Below, one piece after another: positions 30,795 through 39,263 of a stretch of 64,000 nt of DNA. Position numbers and translations under genes: made by a program. Origin of the DNA: Nonomuraea maritima (lineage in GTDB: Bacteria; Actinomycetota; Actinomycetes; Streptosporangiales; Streptosporangiaceae); contig NZ_FNFB01000018.1 of the NCBI RefSeq assembly GCF_900100395.1, forward strand, positions 62,001 through 126,000, given 5' to 3'. The first letter of the stretch is position 1; each line of letters starts with the position of its first letter. Below the pieces are notes generated by a model, which was given only the letters and a program-made list of their open reading frames with translations, was not told where the DNA came from and searched no databases.

Positions 30795-31991
30795 TCACTT
30801 CCTCGTACGGGCGGGAAGAAGGGTGAGCAGGAGGTACGCGGCGGCCACCGCGAACGCCACCACCCCGGCCTCCGCCGGGCGGCCCGCGCCGGGCGGTAGC
30901 GCGAGCACCGCCACGGAGGTGAGGAGCAGCCCGGTCGCGAAGAGCGCCGCCGCGCGAAGGTACGGGGTGGCGCGCGGCCGGGACAGCCACCGGCGTCCGG
31001 CCCCGGCGTGGAGCAGCCCGACCAGGGCGAGCGCGCCGAGGTTCGTCACCGACGGCGGCCACAGCTGACGCAGCGGCAGGTAGACGAGAGCGCACAGGAG
31101 GCCGGACAGCGTGCCGACGGCGGCGAGCGAGGCCACGCGCGCCGCCGTCGCAGTCCCCCGTCGCGGGAGCACCGCGTCGGGATGCGTCGGGATCGGCTCG
31201 GGCCGCGCCACGGCGACGCGGGCGCGTCCTCTCGCCATCGACCAGGCGACCCGTGCCAGCCCCTTCAGGTCGTCGACGGCGGTACGGAAGATCCGGACAC
31301 GCGAGTCGGCGTCCTCGATCCAGTCGACCGGCACCTCGTGCACGCGCAGCCCGTTGTGCTCGGCCAGCAGCAGCAGCTCGGTGTCGAAGAACCAGGAGTC
31401 GTCCTCGACCCTGGCCATGAGCGGCCTGACCACGTCGGCCCGCGCGGCCTTGAAGCCGCACTGGGCGTCGCTGAAGCGCGCGCCGAAGCCGTACCTGAGC
31501 AGGAGGTTGTAGGCGCGCGAGACGATCTCGCGGCGCAGCGTGCGCTGGGTGCGCGCGCCGTGCGCCAGCCGGGAGCCGAGCGCGATCTCGGAGTGCCCGC
31601 TCGCCACCGAGGCGACCAGCGGGAACAGCGCACCGAGGTCGGTGGACAGATCGACGTCCATGTACGCGACGATGTCGGCCGGGCTGTCGCGCCACGCCGC
31701 CCGCAGTGCGGCGCCACGCCCCCGGACGTCGAGTCGGCGGGCGTGCACCTGCTCGTGCTCGCGGGCCAGCGCGGCGGCGACAGGCCAGGTGGCGTCGGTG
31801 CTGCCGTTGTCGACGATCGTGACCCGCCACGGCAGCGGGAACTCCCGGTCGAGGAACGCGGTCAGCGTACGGACGCAGCCCGGCAGGGCGCGTTCCTCGT
31901 TCAGCACGGGGATCACGATGTCCACGTCGGCGAGCCCGAGGCGGGGAGCGGGGAGACGGGGGCTCGGCTCGGTGGCGACACGCGTGTCCAT
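30795..31991 (-). CDS. GT2 glycosyltransferase (polyprenyl-phosphate sugar synthase type) with C-terminal membrane domain
   Basis: A 398-residue protein. The N-terminal GT-A domain has VDIVIPVLNEERALPGCV, VDNGSTD and the metal-binding YMDVDLSTDLGAL (about residues 98-110), followed by SDAQCGFKA and WFFDTELLLLAEHNG, all typical of dolichyl/polyprenyl-phosphate hexose synthases. After a loop, about four transmembrane helices fill residues 265-395. It probably makes a polyprenyl-P-sugar donor for GT-C enzymes such as those nearby. ATG 31991 follows GGGGAG; an in-frame GTG at 32027 would add 12 residues. Confidence 0.9.
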   Translation of the reverse strand: MDTRVATEPSPRLPAPRLGLADVDIVIPVLNEERALPGCVRTLTAFLDREFPLPWRVTIVDNGSTDATWPVAAALAREHEQVHARRLDVRGRGAALRAAWRDSPADIVAYMDVDLSTDLGALFPLVASVASGHSEIALGSRLAHGARTQRTLRREIVSRAYNLLLRYGFGARFSDAQCGFKAARADVVRPLMARVEDDSWFFDTELLLLAEHNGLRVHEVPVDWIEDADSRVRIFRTAVDDLKGLARVAWSMARGRARVAVARPEPIPTHPDAVLPRRGTATAARVASLAAVGTLSGLLCALVYLPLRQLWPPSVTNLGALALVGLLHAGAGRRWLSRPRATPYLRAAALFATGLLLTSVAVLALPPGAGRPAEAGVVAFAVAAAYLLLTLLPARTRK

Positions 31992-32133
31992 GGACTCCCC
32001 TGGGATGCTCGGCACGGGCGGGTTCACCGAGCATCGTGACGGCGGGGTCCAGAGGGGCGCGTACGATTTCCCGTCAATATTCCGCGAAGCAGGACCAGGC
32101 TTTGCCTGAGGGCGCCGGGCCCCGCCTCGGGAC

Positions 32134-32574
32134 TCAGCCCAGCGCCTGCTTCACCAGAGCGGCGATCCGCGCCTCGACGTCGGGGGTGACCTCGGCGAGG
32201 GCGAAGACCACCGGCCACATGGTGGCGTCGTCCAGGTTCGCCTGGTCGCTGAAGCCGAGGGTGGCGTAGCGGGTCTTGAACTTGGCCGCGGCCTGGAAGT
32301 GGCAGACGATCTTGCCGTTCCTGGCGTAGGCCGGCATCCCGTACCAGAGCCTCGGCGCCAGCTCCGGGGCGGCGGAGGTGATGACCGCGTGGACACGTTC
32401 GGCCATGACCCGGTCCGACTCCGGCATCTCGGCGATCTTCGCGAGGACGTCCTGCGCCTCCTGCGCCGCCTTGTCCGCGCGCGAGCTGCGGCGGGCCGCC
32501 TTCTTGCCCTCCTCGGCGTGGTCCTTCATGGCGGCCCGCTCCTCGGCCGTGAATCCCTCGTAGGTGTTGCTCAT
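32134..32574 (-). CDS. DUF1801/YdhG-like small protein
   Basis: A 146-residue protein. A charged N-terminal helix (FTAEERAAMKDHAEEGKKAARRSSRADKAA) precedes a YdhG/DUF1801-like domain with APELAPRLWYGMPAYARNGKIVCHFQAAAKFKTRYATLGF. This superfamily includes frataxin-like and putative iron-chaperone proteins, but most members are uncharacterised. It overlaps the upstream FMN-barrel gene by four bases, so the two are co-translated. Confidence 0.82.
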   Translation of the reverse strand: MSNTYEGFTAEERAAMKDHAEEGKKAARRSSRADKAAQEAQDVLAKIAEMPESDRVMAERVHAVITSAAPELAPRLWYGMPAYARNGKIVCHFQAAAKFKTRYATLGFSDQANLDDATMWPVVFALAEVTPDVEARIAALVKQALG

Positions 32575-33068
32575 GACAGGTCTCCTTCGGAGTCGTGATG
32601 GGGGTCGGCGAGCCAGGTTCCGTCGACCATGAGGTCGCGCCCGGCGAGTTCGTTCACCTCGCGCCAGGCCTGCACCTGGAGCGGCTCGATGCGGAAGTAG
32701 GGGTACGACGTGCGCAGACGGCGCGGGTCGAAGCCGGTCTTGGCGGCGAAGGCGTCGCCGATCTCGGCCGGGATCTCGGCGGCCGGCGTGACCTCGCGCA
32801 GCTCGCCGTCGATGAGGACGACGTCGCGCGTCGGTCCGAGCGCGATCCGCACCTTGCCGGTGGCCTCCAGGAACCTGGCCGTCGGGTTGGACCTGGCCGT
32901 GGAGATGAGCAGGGTGCGACCGTCCCACAGGAACGACAGCGGCACCATGCAGGGCGATCCGTCCTGGCCCGCGGTGGCGAACCAGGCGTCGACGTCGCGC
33001 TCCAGCCGGTCCAGCGTGTCGCGGACGCGCCGGCCGATCGGGCGGGCCGGAGGGAGGTCCGCGCTCAT
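32571..33068 (-). CDS. Pyridoxamine 5'-phosphate oxidase-fold (FMN/F420-binding split barrel) protein
   Basis: A 165-residue split-barrel protein. The N-terminal half reads DVDAWFATAGQDGSPCMVPLSFLWDG and LLISTARSNPTARFLEATGKVRIALG, a classic PPOX/F420-binding pattern with an Arg-Asn-Pro loop for cofactor phosphate. The C-terminus is FRIEPLQVQAWREVNELAGRDLMVDG. It could be an FMN- or F420-dependent reductase; the substrate is not evident. It is first of a two-gene unit with the DUF1801-like gene. Confidence 0.85.
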   Translation of the reverse strand: MSADLPPARPIGRRVRDTLDRLERDVDAWFATAGQDGSPCMVPLSFLWDGRTLLISTARSNPTARFLEATGKVRIALGPTRDVVLIDGELREVTPAAEIPAEIGDAFAAKTGFDPRRLRTSYPYFRIEPLQVQAWREVNELAGRDLMVDGTWLADPHHDSEGDLS

Positions 33069-33265
33069 CGGTGCCTCGTCCCGTGGGTGGGGGAGCCGGT
33101 CATGGTGTGCTCCTCAAGTGCTCGTCAACGTGTACGCACAGTGTGTCCCGCGGCGCACCACCCGGACATCCGTGGTGACCACGGATCCACCCACGGAACC
33201 ACCACAGTGCCGATCACCGAGTCGGTCGCGGGGTCACCCCGGTCGCGGAGGGGGCGCGGAACCCG

Positions 33266-35365
33266 TCAAAGAGCCGGGCGCGTATCAGCGGGGTCCAGCG
33301 GAATCTCGTACACGGAGAAGGCCGCGTTCCGATACCGAAGCCGGGCAAAGACCTCCAGCTCCGGATTTATCCGGGTGAACAGCCATTTCACGCCATATTT
33401 CACGGCGAGCTCCCGGACGTTGTGCGCCGACGGCTCGCGGAACGCCGCGTCGTTCGCCGCCAACCGCGCCGGGTCCGCGTACGGCAGCGTCAGGTACGGC
33501 GTCCCGAACAGCCGCGCGCGCCCGAGGGTGCTCTCCGCGTACGCCCAGCCCTCCACCAGCACCCGCCGCTGCGTGAACGCCGACACCCAGTAGTGCCTGC
33601 TGTCGCACTCGATCCAGCGAGGATGCAGGCAGTGCAGGTCGGTGGCCACCACGTCGCGGGGCGCGGAGTGCCTGCGCAGCCACCGCGCCGCCGCGAGAGC
33701 CCCCTTAGGGATCAGCCGCTCGCTGCGCTCCAGCGGCAGCACGTGCCCGGCCACCTCCACGGCCGACGACGGCGCGGCGTACCCGGCGAGCAGCGCGACC
33801 GCCACCGCCACCGTGCCCCCGCGCCGCCACCTGGCGGCAACCACCACCGCGACCAGGAGCGCCGCGAGCACCGCGTACGGCGCCACCACCCGCGGCAGCG
33901 GCCCGCCACCGATCCCGAACACGGGGACGAGCAGCGCGGCCCCCACCCCCAGGCCCACCGTTCCTGCCACGCGCGCCCACGACACCCGCGCCGCCGCGAG
34001 CACTCCGCACACGGCGGCGATCGACAGGTACGGGCGGGCCCCTTCGAGGAAGTAGAGCTGCGAACCCGCCGGATGCCCGAGCAGCAGCGCCGCGCCGACC
34101 CCCGCCGCGCCGATGCCGAGCACCAGCAGCATCGACGGCTCCAGCGCCCGTCGGCCGAGCCCCGCCACCCCGCCCCACACGCAGGCCAGACAGAACAGAT
34201 GCACCCCCGCCAGCACGACGAGCGGCGCGAGCTCCGCGGTCGGTACGCCCGCCACCGCCCCCCACAGCTGCCGCACGGTCGCGAACGGCGCCACGACCGT
34301 GCCCTGCGACCCACCCGCGAACAGCACGCCCTGCGCGAACACCAGGAACCCCAGCGTGACCGCCGCCGCTCCCAGCCACGCACCGGGCAGCCGCCGCTCC
34401 ACCAGCCCGCGTACCGCCACCACCAGCACCAGCCCGGCCAGCAGCAACGGCAGGTACGTCGCCTTGGCCCCGCTCAGCGCCGCCAGCAGCACGAGGAGCG
34501 CCACCCAGCCGCCCCGCGTCCGCTCCCCGAGCAGCAGCACCACGGGGACGAACAGCAGCGCCCCGAACGTCTGCGTGGGGCTGGCCCACACCGTGAACAT
34601 CGACCGCGTGCTGAACACGACGCCGTCCACCAGCACCGGCCCGAACAGGAAGTACGTCACCCCGGCCGCCGCCGCGCCCGCACCCCAGCTCCCGCCCAGC
34701 CGCCGTCCGAGCAGCACGACGAGCACCGCCGTCGCCGCCGCCATCGGCAGCGTGGACAGCCGGTAGACGAGCGTCTCGGGGGCGATCCCGGTCACCCGGC
34801 TGGTGGCGGCCATCTCGGCGTAGACGAACCAGTGGTACGGCAGCGGCTCGCCCAGTACCGACGGCAGCGTCGGCGGGACGTGCCGCCGCAGCTCGCCGAC
34901 CAGCGCCAGGTGGTAGGGCATGTCCACGTACGCCCTGGCGACCGGCACCCGGTAGAGGAACAGCGTGCTCCACACGACGAGGTAGCCGACGATCGCGGCG
35001 ACCGTCCACGCGCACCACACCGGCATGCGGTCGCGGCCGGCGTCCCCCCGCCAGTGCCGCCGCAGCCCCGGCACGCAGGCGAACGCCGCCAGCACCGCGG
35101 CGGGCGGAACGAGCACGAGCATCGGCATCCCCGCAGCCCTGGCGGGGATGTAGGCGAGCACCTCGACCGCGTAGCCGAACGCGAGCCCCGCCGCGAGGCC
35201 GCCGGGCGCCCGTCCGCCGGTCAACGCCCGCCACAGCAGCGTCCCTGGCAGCATCACCCCGACCCCGAGGTAGGCCGCGAAGACGGCCAGGTCACGGGCC
35301 GTGACCCCGGTCGACAGGAAGGCGACGACGGCGACCGCGCAGACGACCCCCGCGGGCAACCTCAT
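33266..35365 (-). CDS. Large polytopic membrane protein, GT-C-like, in LuxC/LuxE operon
   Basis: A 699-residue protein with about 12-14 transmembrane helices and a C-terminal soluble domain of roughly 150 residues. The first large outer loop has VARAYVDMPYHLALVGELRRHVPPTLPSVLGEPLPYHWFVYAEM, with an acidic Asp-Met-Pro motif like the catalytic loop of GT-C transferases. The C-terminal domain (DVVATDLHCLHPRWIECDSRHYWVSAFTQRRVLVEGWAY) resembles the extracytoplasmic domain of such enzymes. The real start is ATG 35365, overlapping the LuxC-like stop (ATGA); the frame stays open far upstream but that part is antisense-type noise. Probable role: transfer of a sugar, or of the modified group, from a lipid carrier outside the cell. 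Confidence 0.8.
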   Translation of the reverse strand: MRLPAGVVCAVAVVAFLSTGVTARDLAVFAAYLGVGVMLPGTLLWRALTGGRAPGGLAAGLAFGYAVEVLAYIPARAAGMPMLVLVPPAAVLAAFACVPGLRRHWRGDAGRDRMPVWCAWTVAAIVGYLVVWSTLFLYRVPVARAYVDMPYHLALVGELRRHVPPTLPSVLGEPLPYHWFVYAEMAATSRVTGIAPETLVYRLSTLPMAAATAVLVVLLGRRLGGSWGAGAAAAGVTYFLFGPVLVDGVVFSTRSMFTVWASPTQTFGALLFVPVVLLLGERTRGGWVALLVLLAALSGAKATYLPLLLAGLVLVVAVRGLVERRLPGAWLGAAAVTLGFLVFAQGVLFAGGSQGTVVAPFATVRQLWGAVAGVPTAELAPLVVLAGVHLFCLACVWGGVAGLGRRALEPSMLLVLGIGAAGVGAALLLGHPAGSQLYFLEGARPYLSIAAVCGVLAAARVSWARVAGTVGLGVGAALLVPVFGIGGGPLPRVVAPYAVLAALLVAVVVAARWRRGGTVAVAVALLAGYAAPSSAVEVAGHVLPLERSERLIPKGALAAARWLRRHSAPRDVVATDLHCLHPRWIECDSRHYWVSAFTQRRVLVEGWAYAESTLGRARLFGTPYLTLPYADPARLAANDAAFREPSAHNVRELAVKYGVKWLFTRINPELEVFARLRYRNAAFSVYEIPLDPADTRPAL

Positions 35366-36690
35366 CGGACGACGGTCACCAACCGGGTGAACTCGGCCGG
35401 CAGGTCGACGCCGTCCCACACCCGGTGGAAGCTCAGCGCGCTGCCGACCGGCACCATGCGGTCGACGCCGCGCCCGGCGAGGCCGCGGGCGAGCTCCTCC
35501 AGCTCTTCGCGGCCGAAGCCGAAGTGGGTCATCGTCTGGTCGCGCCGCTCCACCAGCGGCGCGAGCTCGGCGAGCGTCGCCAGCCGGGCGTGCGCGAACG
35601 TCCCCGCGCCGAGCCAGCGCCGCGGGGCCGCCGCCGCTGCCGACAGGCGCACGTTCGCCAGCGCGTTGCCGCGGAACTCGACGCTCTCGGCCAGCCCGTC
35701 GGCGGCCAGCCCGTAGGTGGACACCCGCTTCTCCACGGCCATCGCCGCGTCGACCCCCCACCCGCGCGCGGTCACCGCCCGCTCCACGTGGTCGGTGAAG
35801 TCGGCCCGCGCCGACTCGCAGTCGCGCTCGTCGCCGACCCAGAACACGGTGCGGGGCGAGGAGCAGGCGGCCTGGTCGAACCAGTAGGTGTCGTTGACGA
35901 AGCCCTCCGCGGTCGTCACCCGCGCCGGGCGCGGCGCGCACAGCCACGCCGCCGCGCGTACGACCGCGAACGACGAGCGGTCGGGGAAGGTCAGCTCGCG
36001 CGCGTGCGGCGCGAGCGGGTGCCGCCTGATCTCGGTCACCGTACGGTCGCCGCCCCACACCACCCGCAGGTCGCAGGCCGCCGACAGGGCGGAGGTGACG
36101 GCGTCGGACCGCTCGTAGGAGACGATCGCCTGGGACGCGGCGACCACGGGATCGGCATCGCCGAGCGTCTCGCGCAGCGTCCGCACGATGACCTCGGACA
36201 CCGCGCCGGAACGCGGCGACAGGCGGACGACGTTGCGGTTCCCCATCAGGGCGGACAGGGCCCAGGAGTAGACGAAGACGGTGTCGACGTTGGCGGGCGG
36301 GATGTGGAGGACGAGCCCGCGCGGGACGCGTACGTGCTCGCGGTCGAGGCTCTCGACGGTGCGGGCGAGCTCGCTGGGCCGCAGGAAGAACCCGAGCGAG
36401 CCGAGTTCGGGGTGGCGGCGGGCCAGCGCGGGCCGCAGCAGCCGCCGCCCGAACGCGGTCAGGAAGTCGCGTACGCGCTCGTCGCCGACCTCCAGCGAAC
36501 CCCTGACCCGGCTGAGCAGCTCCGCGACCGGCACCCGGCCGTCGGCAGGGAACCTGACGTCGAGCATGGCGTCGTCGAGAAAGGCGCTGTCGTGCCTGGT
36601 GACGTCGTGCGTGGTCTTGCTGTGCGTGGTGTTGCTGTGCGTGGTGGCGTCCTGCCCGGTGGCGTCGTGCGTGGTGGCGTCGTGCGGCAT
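35362..36690 (-). CDS. LuxC-like acyl-CoA/acyl-protein reductase with N-terminal pentapeptide repeat
   Basis: A 442-residue member of the LuxC (aldehyde-dehydrogenase-fold) family, which reduces an activated acyl group to an aldehyde with NADPH. Visible features are HIPPANVDTVFVYSWALSALMGNRNVVRLSPRSG (dinucleotide-binding region, about 130-165), the catalytic Cys276 in FDQAACSSPRTVFWVG, and a C-terminal QTMTHFGFGREELEELARGLAGRGVDRMVPVG. Residues 3-33 are an unusual tandem pentapeptide repeat (HDATT, HDATG, QDATT, HSNTT, HSKTT, HDVTR). The ATG at 36690 overlaps the stop of the LuxE-like gene, supporting this start; an alternative ATG would skip the repeat. No luciferase genes are present. Confidence 0.9.
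   Translation of the reverse strand: MPHDATTHDATGQDATTHSNTTHSKTTHDVTRHDSAFLDDAMLDVRFPADGRVPVAELLSRVRGSLEVGDERVRDFLTAFGRRLLRPALARRHPELGSLGFFLRPSELARTVESLDREHVRVPRGLVLHIPPANVDTVFVYSWALSALMGNRNVVRLSPRSGAVSEVIVRTLRETLGDADPVVAASQAIVSYERSDAVTSALSAACDLRVVWGGDRTVTEIRRHPLAPHARELTFPDRSSFAVVRAAAWLCAPRPARVTTAEGFVNDTYWFDQAACSSPRTVFWVGDERDCESARADFTDHVERAVTARGWGVDAAMAVEKRVSTYGLAADGLAESVEFRGNALANVRLSAAAAAPRRWLGAGTFAHARLATLAELAPLVERRDQTMTHFGFGREELEELARGLAGRGVDRMVPVGSALSFHRVWDGVDLPAEFTRLVTVVR
36592..36684 (-). repeat. 15-bp tandem repeat encoding His/Thr-rich pentapeptides
   Basis: About six tandem 15-base units of the form GTGGTGGCGTCGTGC (plus-strand reading), each coding on the minus strand for H(D/S)xT(T/G/R). 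The units are imperfect, so the array is not brand new. Copy-number changes would stay in frame. Confidence 0.75.
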
Positions 36691-37727
36691 CAGCTCTGCC
36701 CCACTGTGTCACCGGCGGTGTCGCTGCAGCCGCGCGCCTCGGCGCGCGACAGCCTGCCGAGGACCTCGAACCGCTTGCCCGGCAGGCCGCCGTCGTCGAC
36801 GCCGCGCACCACGCCGAGGTCCTCGGTCAGCAGGACGTGGCCCGGATAGGACGTCGGCAACGTGCTGACCACCTCGATCAGCCCGGGCACGCTCGTCGGG
36901 GCCTCCTGCCAGGTGTTGGGGTCGCGGATCACCACGTCGGCGAAGTCGGGGCAGTAGAGCCCGTCGCCGTCGGGGCCCTCGAGGAAGACGGTGCCGATCT
37001 GCTCGACCATGCCGTAGAAGTTGTGCACCCGGGTGAGCCCGCATTCGTCCGCGAGCCGCCGCCGGAACTCGGCGTTGCCGACCGCCTGGTCGGCCAGCCG
37101 TTTCCAGCCGCCCGAGTGGACGAGGACCCCGCGCGACAGGTCGGCCCCGAGGGCGCGCAGGTGCACCCAGACGAGGAATGTGAACCCGAACACCAGGAAC
37201 CGCTCGTGCCCGTGGCGGGCGAGGAAGCCCTTGACCGCCTCGGCGTCGACCCGCCCCTGCTCGTCGAGGACGAACGTGTGGTCGCGGCCGAACGTCATCA
37301 TGCCGAGCACGCCGGCTCCCCGCGCACTCAGCGTCGGGTCGCGCGTGACCGAGCGGCTGTCGACCACCAGCATCGGCAGCCGCCGCTCGCCCAGCACCTC
37401 GCGCAGCGTGGCGGCCAGCATGCGGGTCTGCGCGGCGGCCGCCGCCCGGTCGAGGTAGACGCGGCTCGGCCGCTGACCGGTCGTGCCGCTCGACGTCAGC
37501 ACCCGGAACACCTGGTCCTCGGGGACGCTGCGCAGCTCGTGAGTCTTGAACAGCCGCACGGGCAGCCACGGCAGGTCGGCGACCCGCTCGTAGGGCGGCG
37601 CCGCGCCGACGGCGTCGAGAATCCGCCGGTACGGCAGGCACGCCGCCCGGTGATGCTCGGTCAACTCCACCAGCTCGGGCAGCAGCACCGCCTCCTTCTC
37701 AGCCGCCGTGAGACGGAACACGCTCAC
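36690..37727 (-). CDS. LuxE-like acyl-protein synthetase
   Basis: A 345-residue member of the LuxE/PaaK adenylate-forming branch, which activates a fatty acid with ATP and hands the acyl group to the LuxC partner. The AMP-binding loop is FRVLTSSGTTGQRPSRVYLDR (about residues 80-100). Other family blocks are VLGMMTFGRDHTFVLD, VLVHSGGWKR, VHNFYGMVEQIGTVFLE and VLLTEDLGVVRGVDD. GTG 37727 was chosen because it has GGGGG seven bases upstream; a TTG at 37733 is in frame. Its stop overlaps the LuxC ATG. The upstream gap contains a 75-bp duplication. Confidence 0.9.
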   Translation of the reverse strand: MSVFRLTAAEKEAVLLPELVELTEHHRAACLPYRRILDAVGAAPPYERVADLPWLPVRLFKTHELRSVPEDQVFRVLTSSGTTGQRPSRVYLDRAAAAAQTRMLAATLREVLGERRLPMLVVDSRSVTRDPTLSARGAGVLGMMTFGRDHTFVLDEQGRVDAEAVKGFLARHGHERFLVFGFTFLVWVHLRALGADLSRGVLVHSGGWKRLADQAVGNAEFRRRLADECGLTRVHNFYGMVEQIGTVFLEGPDGDGLYCPDFADVVIRDPNTWQEAPTSVPGLIEVVSTLPTSYPGHVLLTEDLGVVRGVDDGGLPGKRFEVLGRLSRAEARGCSDTAGDTVGQS

Positions 37728-37750
37728 CTGCAACCCCCACCACGCACCGG

Positions 37751-37900
37751 CCGCGCGCGCTCACATCGCCGCCGGCACTCGCCCTTCGCCACCTCGCGCC
37801 ACGGTGGCGCGCCTGTGTACGCCGCCCGCGCGCGCTCACATCGCCGCCGGTGCTCGCCCTTCGTCGTCTCGCGCCATGGTGTGGCGTCTGTGCACGCTGC
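37751..37900. repeat. Imperfect 75-bp direct tandem duplication
   Basis: Two adjacent 75-base copies (37751-37825 and 37826-37900) match at 64 of 75 positions; the first 25 bases are identical. It lies in the gap between the AMP-ligase and LuxE-like genes. The unit is a multiple of three and stays open on the minus strand, giving a 25-residue repeat containing PWRE and RRRCERAR, but I do not regard that frame as an established gene. Confidence 0.8.
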
Positions 37901-37952
37901 CCCGCCGTGGTCGGGTCGGTGCCCGGTCATGCCGCGGGCGTCCTTCGGTGGG

Positions 37953-39263
37953 TCATGTGAGGGACTCCAGGGCGCGATAGTCGATCTTGCCGGTGGACAG
38001 GAGCGGCAGGCGGTCGATGCTGCGTACGTCGAAGGCGCTCCAGTGCACCCGCAGCTCGGCCCCCAGCCGGCGGGCGAGGGCCGCGCGGTCGGCGGCGGCG
38101 AGCCCCTCCGTCCAGACCGTGACCCGGTCGTCGCCGCTGGTGGCCGCCGCGGGCTCGGCGTCGTGCAGCAGCCGCTCGATGTCGTCGAGGTTGACCCGGA
38201 TGCCGAAGACCTTCGCGATCCGCCGCAGCCGGCCGGTGATGGTGAGGAACCCCTCGGAGTCGAGCTCGCCGAGGTCGCCGGTGCGCAGCACCCCGCCCAG
38301 CTCGTCGCCCAGTGCAAGATCGGCGGCGGTGTGGGCGTACCCCATCATCACGTTGGACCCGTGGTAGACGACCTCTCCGGCCTCGACGGAGAGCCGCCCG
38401 CCCGGCACGGTCACGCCGACGGAGCCCGGCTTGTCGGCGAGCCGGTCGGGCGGCAGGACGGCGATGCGGGCCGTGGCCTCGGTCTGCCCGTACATGACGT
38501 AGAAGCGGTCGGCCTGGGCGGCGAACTCCTTCACCAGCGCCTCGTCGAGCCGACCCCCGGCCTGGGTGAGGGTCGTGAGCGTCGGGTGGTTCGCGCGGTC
38601 GAAGCGCAGCCGTTGGAGCATCGTGTACTGGTAGGGGACCGCGGCCAGCGACGTGCAGGCATAGGCGTCGACGTCGTTCCAGAACGACCGCTGCAGCAGC
38701 GAGTCGTCGGTCAGCACCACGGCCGCCCCCGCGATCAGGTGGCTGTTGAGCACCGACAGGCCGTAGCTGTAGTGCATCGGCAGGCTCGTGGGCGAGACGA
38801 CGCCCGGCCCGATCGACAGCGCCGAGGCGATGGCGGCGGCGTTGTCGAGCACGGCCCGGCGCGACAGGCGGACGAGCTTCGGGTCGCCCGTCGAGCCCGA
38901 CGTGGCCAGCAGCAGCGCGAGGTCGGGATGCGGTGCCGGCCCGTCGGCGGGCCGGCGCAGCGGCCCGTCGGGCGCGTTCGCGAAACCGAGCAGCGCGGCC
39001 GGACGGAACCGCCGCGCGAGGTCGGCCAGCACGGCGCCCGGCAGCTCGGGGTCGAGCAGCGCGACCGGCCGCCCGGAGTGCCACGCGCCGAGGTAGCGCA
39101 GGACGGACACCAGGTCGTTGCGCATGCCGCAGAACAGCGGCCCAGGCGGCAGCGTGGCGAGTCGTTCCGCCACGTGCTCGATGCGATCGGTCAGGGCCTG
39201 CGCGGTGAGGTCGTCGGCGGTTCCTGCGGCGAAGACCCGGGCCTGCGGGTGCGGGAACATCAC
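37953..39263 (-). CDS. AMP-dependent acyl-ligase (acyl-AMP/acyl-ACP synthetase type)
   Basis: A 436-residue ANL-superfamily enzyme, shorter than typical acyl-CoA synthetases. The ATP loop is LLLATSGSTGDPKLVRLS near residue 115, A5 is YVMYGQTEATARIAVL near 255, A7 is LRTGDLGELDSEGFLTITGR near 340, and the catalytic C-terminal Lys is in LLSTGKIDYRAL near 425. The size and the adjacent ACP suggest it loads an acyl group onto that ACP rather than CoA. It starts at GTG 39263, overlapping the SDR stop, so it is coupled to the upstream SDR and ACP. Confidence 0.9.
   Translation of the reverse strand: MMFPHPQARVFAAGTADDLTAQALTDRIEHVAERLATLPPGPLFCGMRNDLVSVLRYLGAWHSGRPVALLDPELPGAVLADLARRFRPAALLGFANAPDGPLRRPADGPAPHPDLALLLATSGSTGDPKLVRLSRRAVLDNAAAIASALSIGPGVVSPTSLPMHYSYGLSVLNSHLIAGAAVVLTDDSLLQRSFWNDVDAYACTSLAAVPYQYTMLQRLRFDRANHPTLTTLTQAGGRLDEALVKEFAAQADRFYVMYGQTEATARIAVLPPDRLADKPGSVGVTVPGGRLSVEAGEVVYHGSNVMMGYAHTAADLALGDELGGVLRTGDLGELDSEGFLTITGRLRRIAKVFGIRVNLDDIERLLHDAEPAAATSGDDRVTVWTEGLAAADRAALARRLGAELRVHWSAFDVRSIDRLPLLSTGKIDYRALESLT

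Noticed and set aside
33266..36712. A single 1148-residue minus-strand protein
   Set aside because: The N-terminal 450 residues are Arg/Ala/Gly-rich shadow of the LuxC-like gene in another frame. The genuine membrane protein begins at ATG 35365, overlapping the LuxC stop.
37724..38317. Minus-strand 197-residue frame spanning the 75-bp duplication
   Set aside because: Most of it is an out-of-frame shadow of the AMP-ligase gene. Only the repeat peptide part lies outside a known gene and lacks a start or ribosome site of its own.
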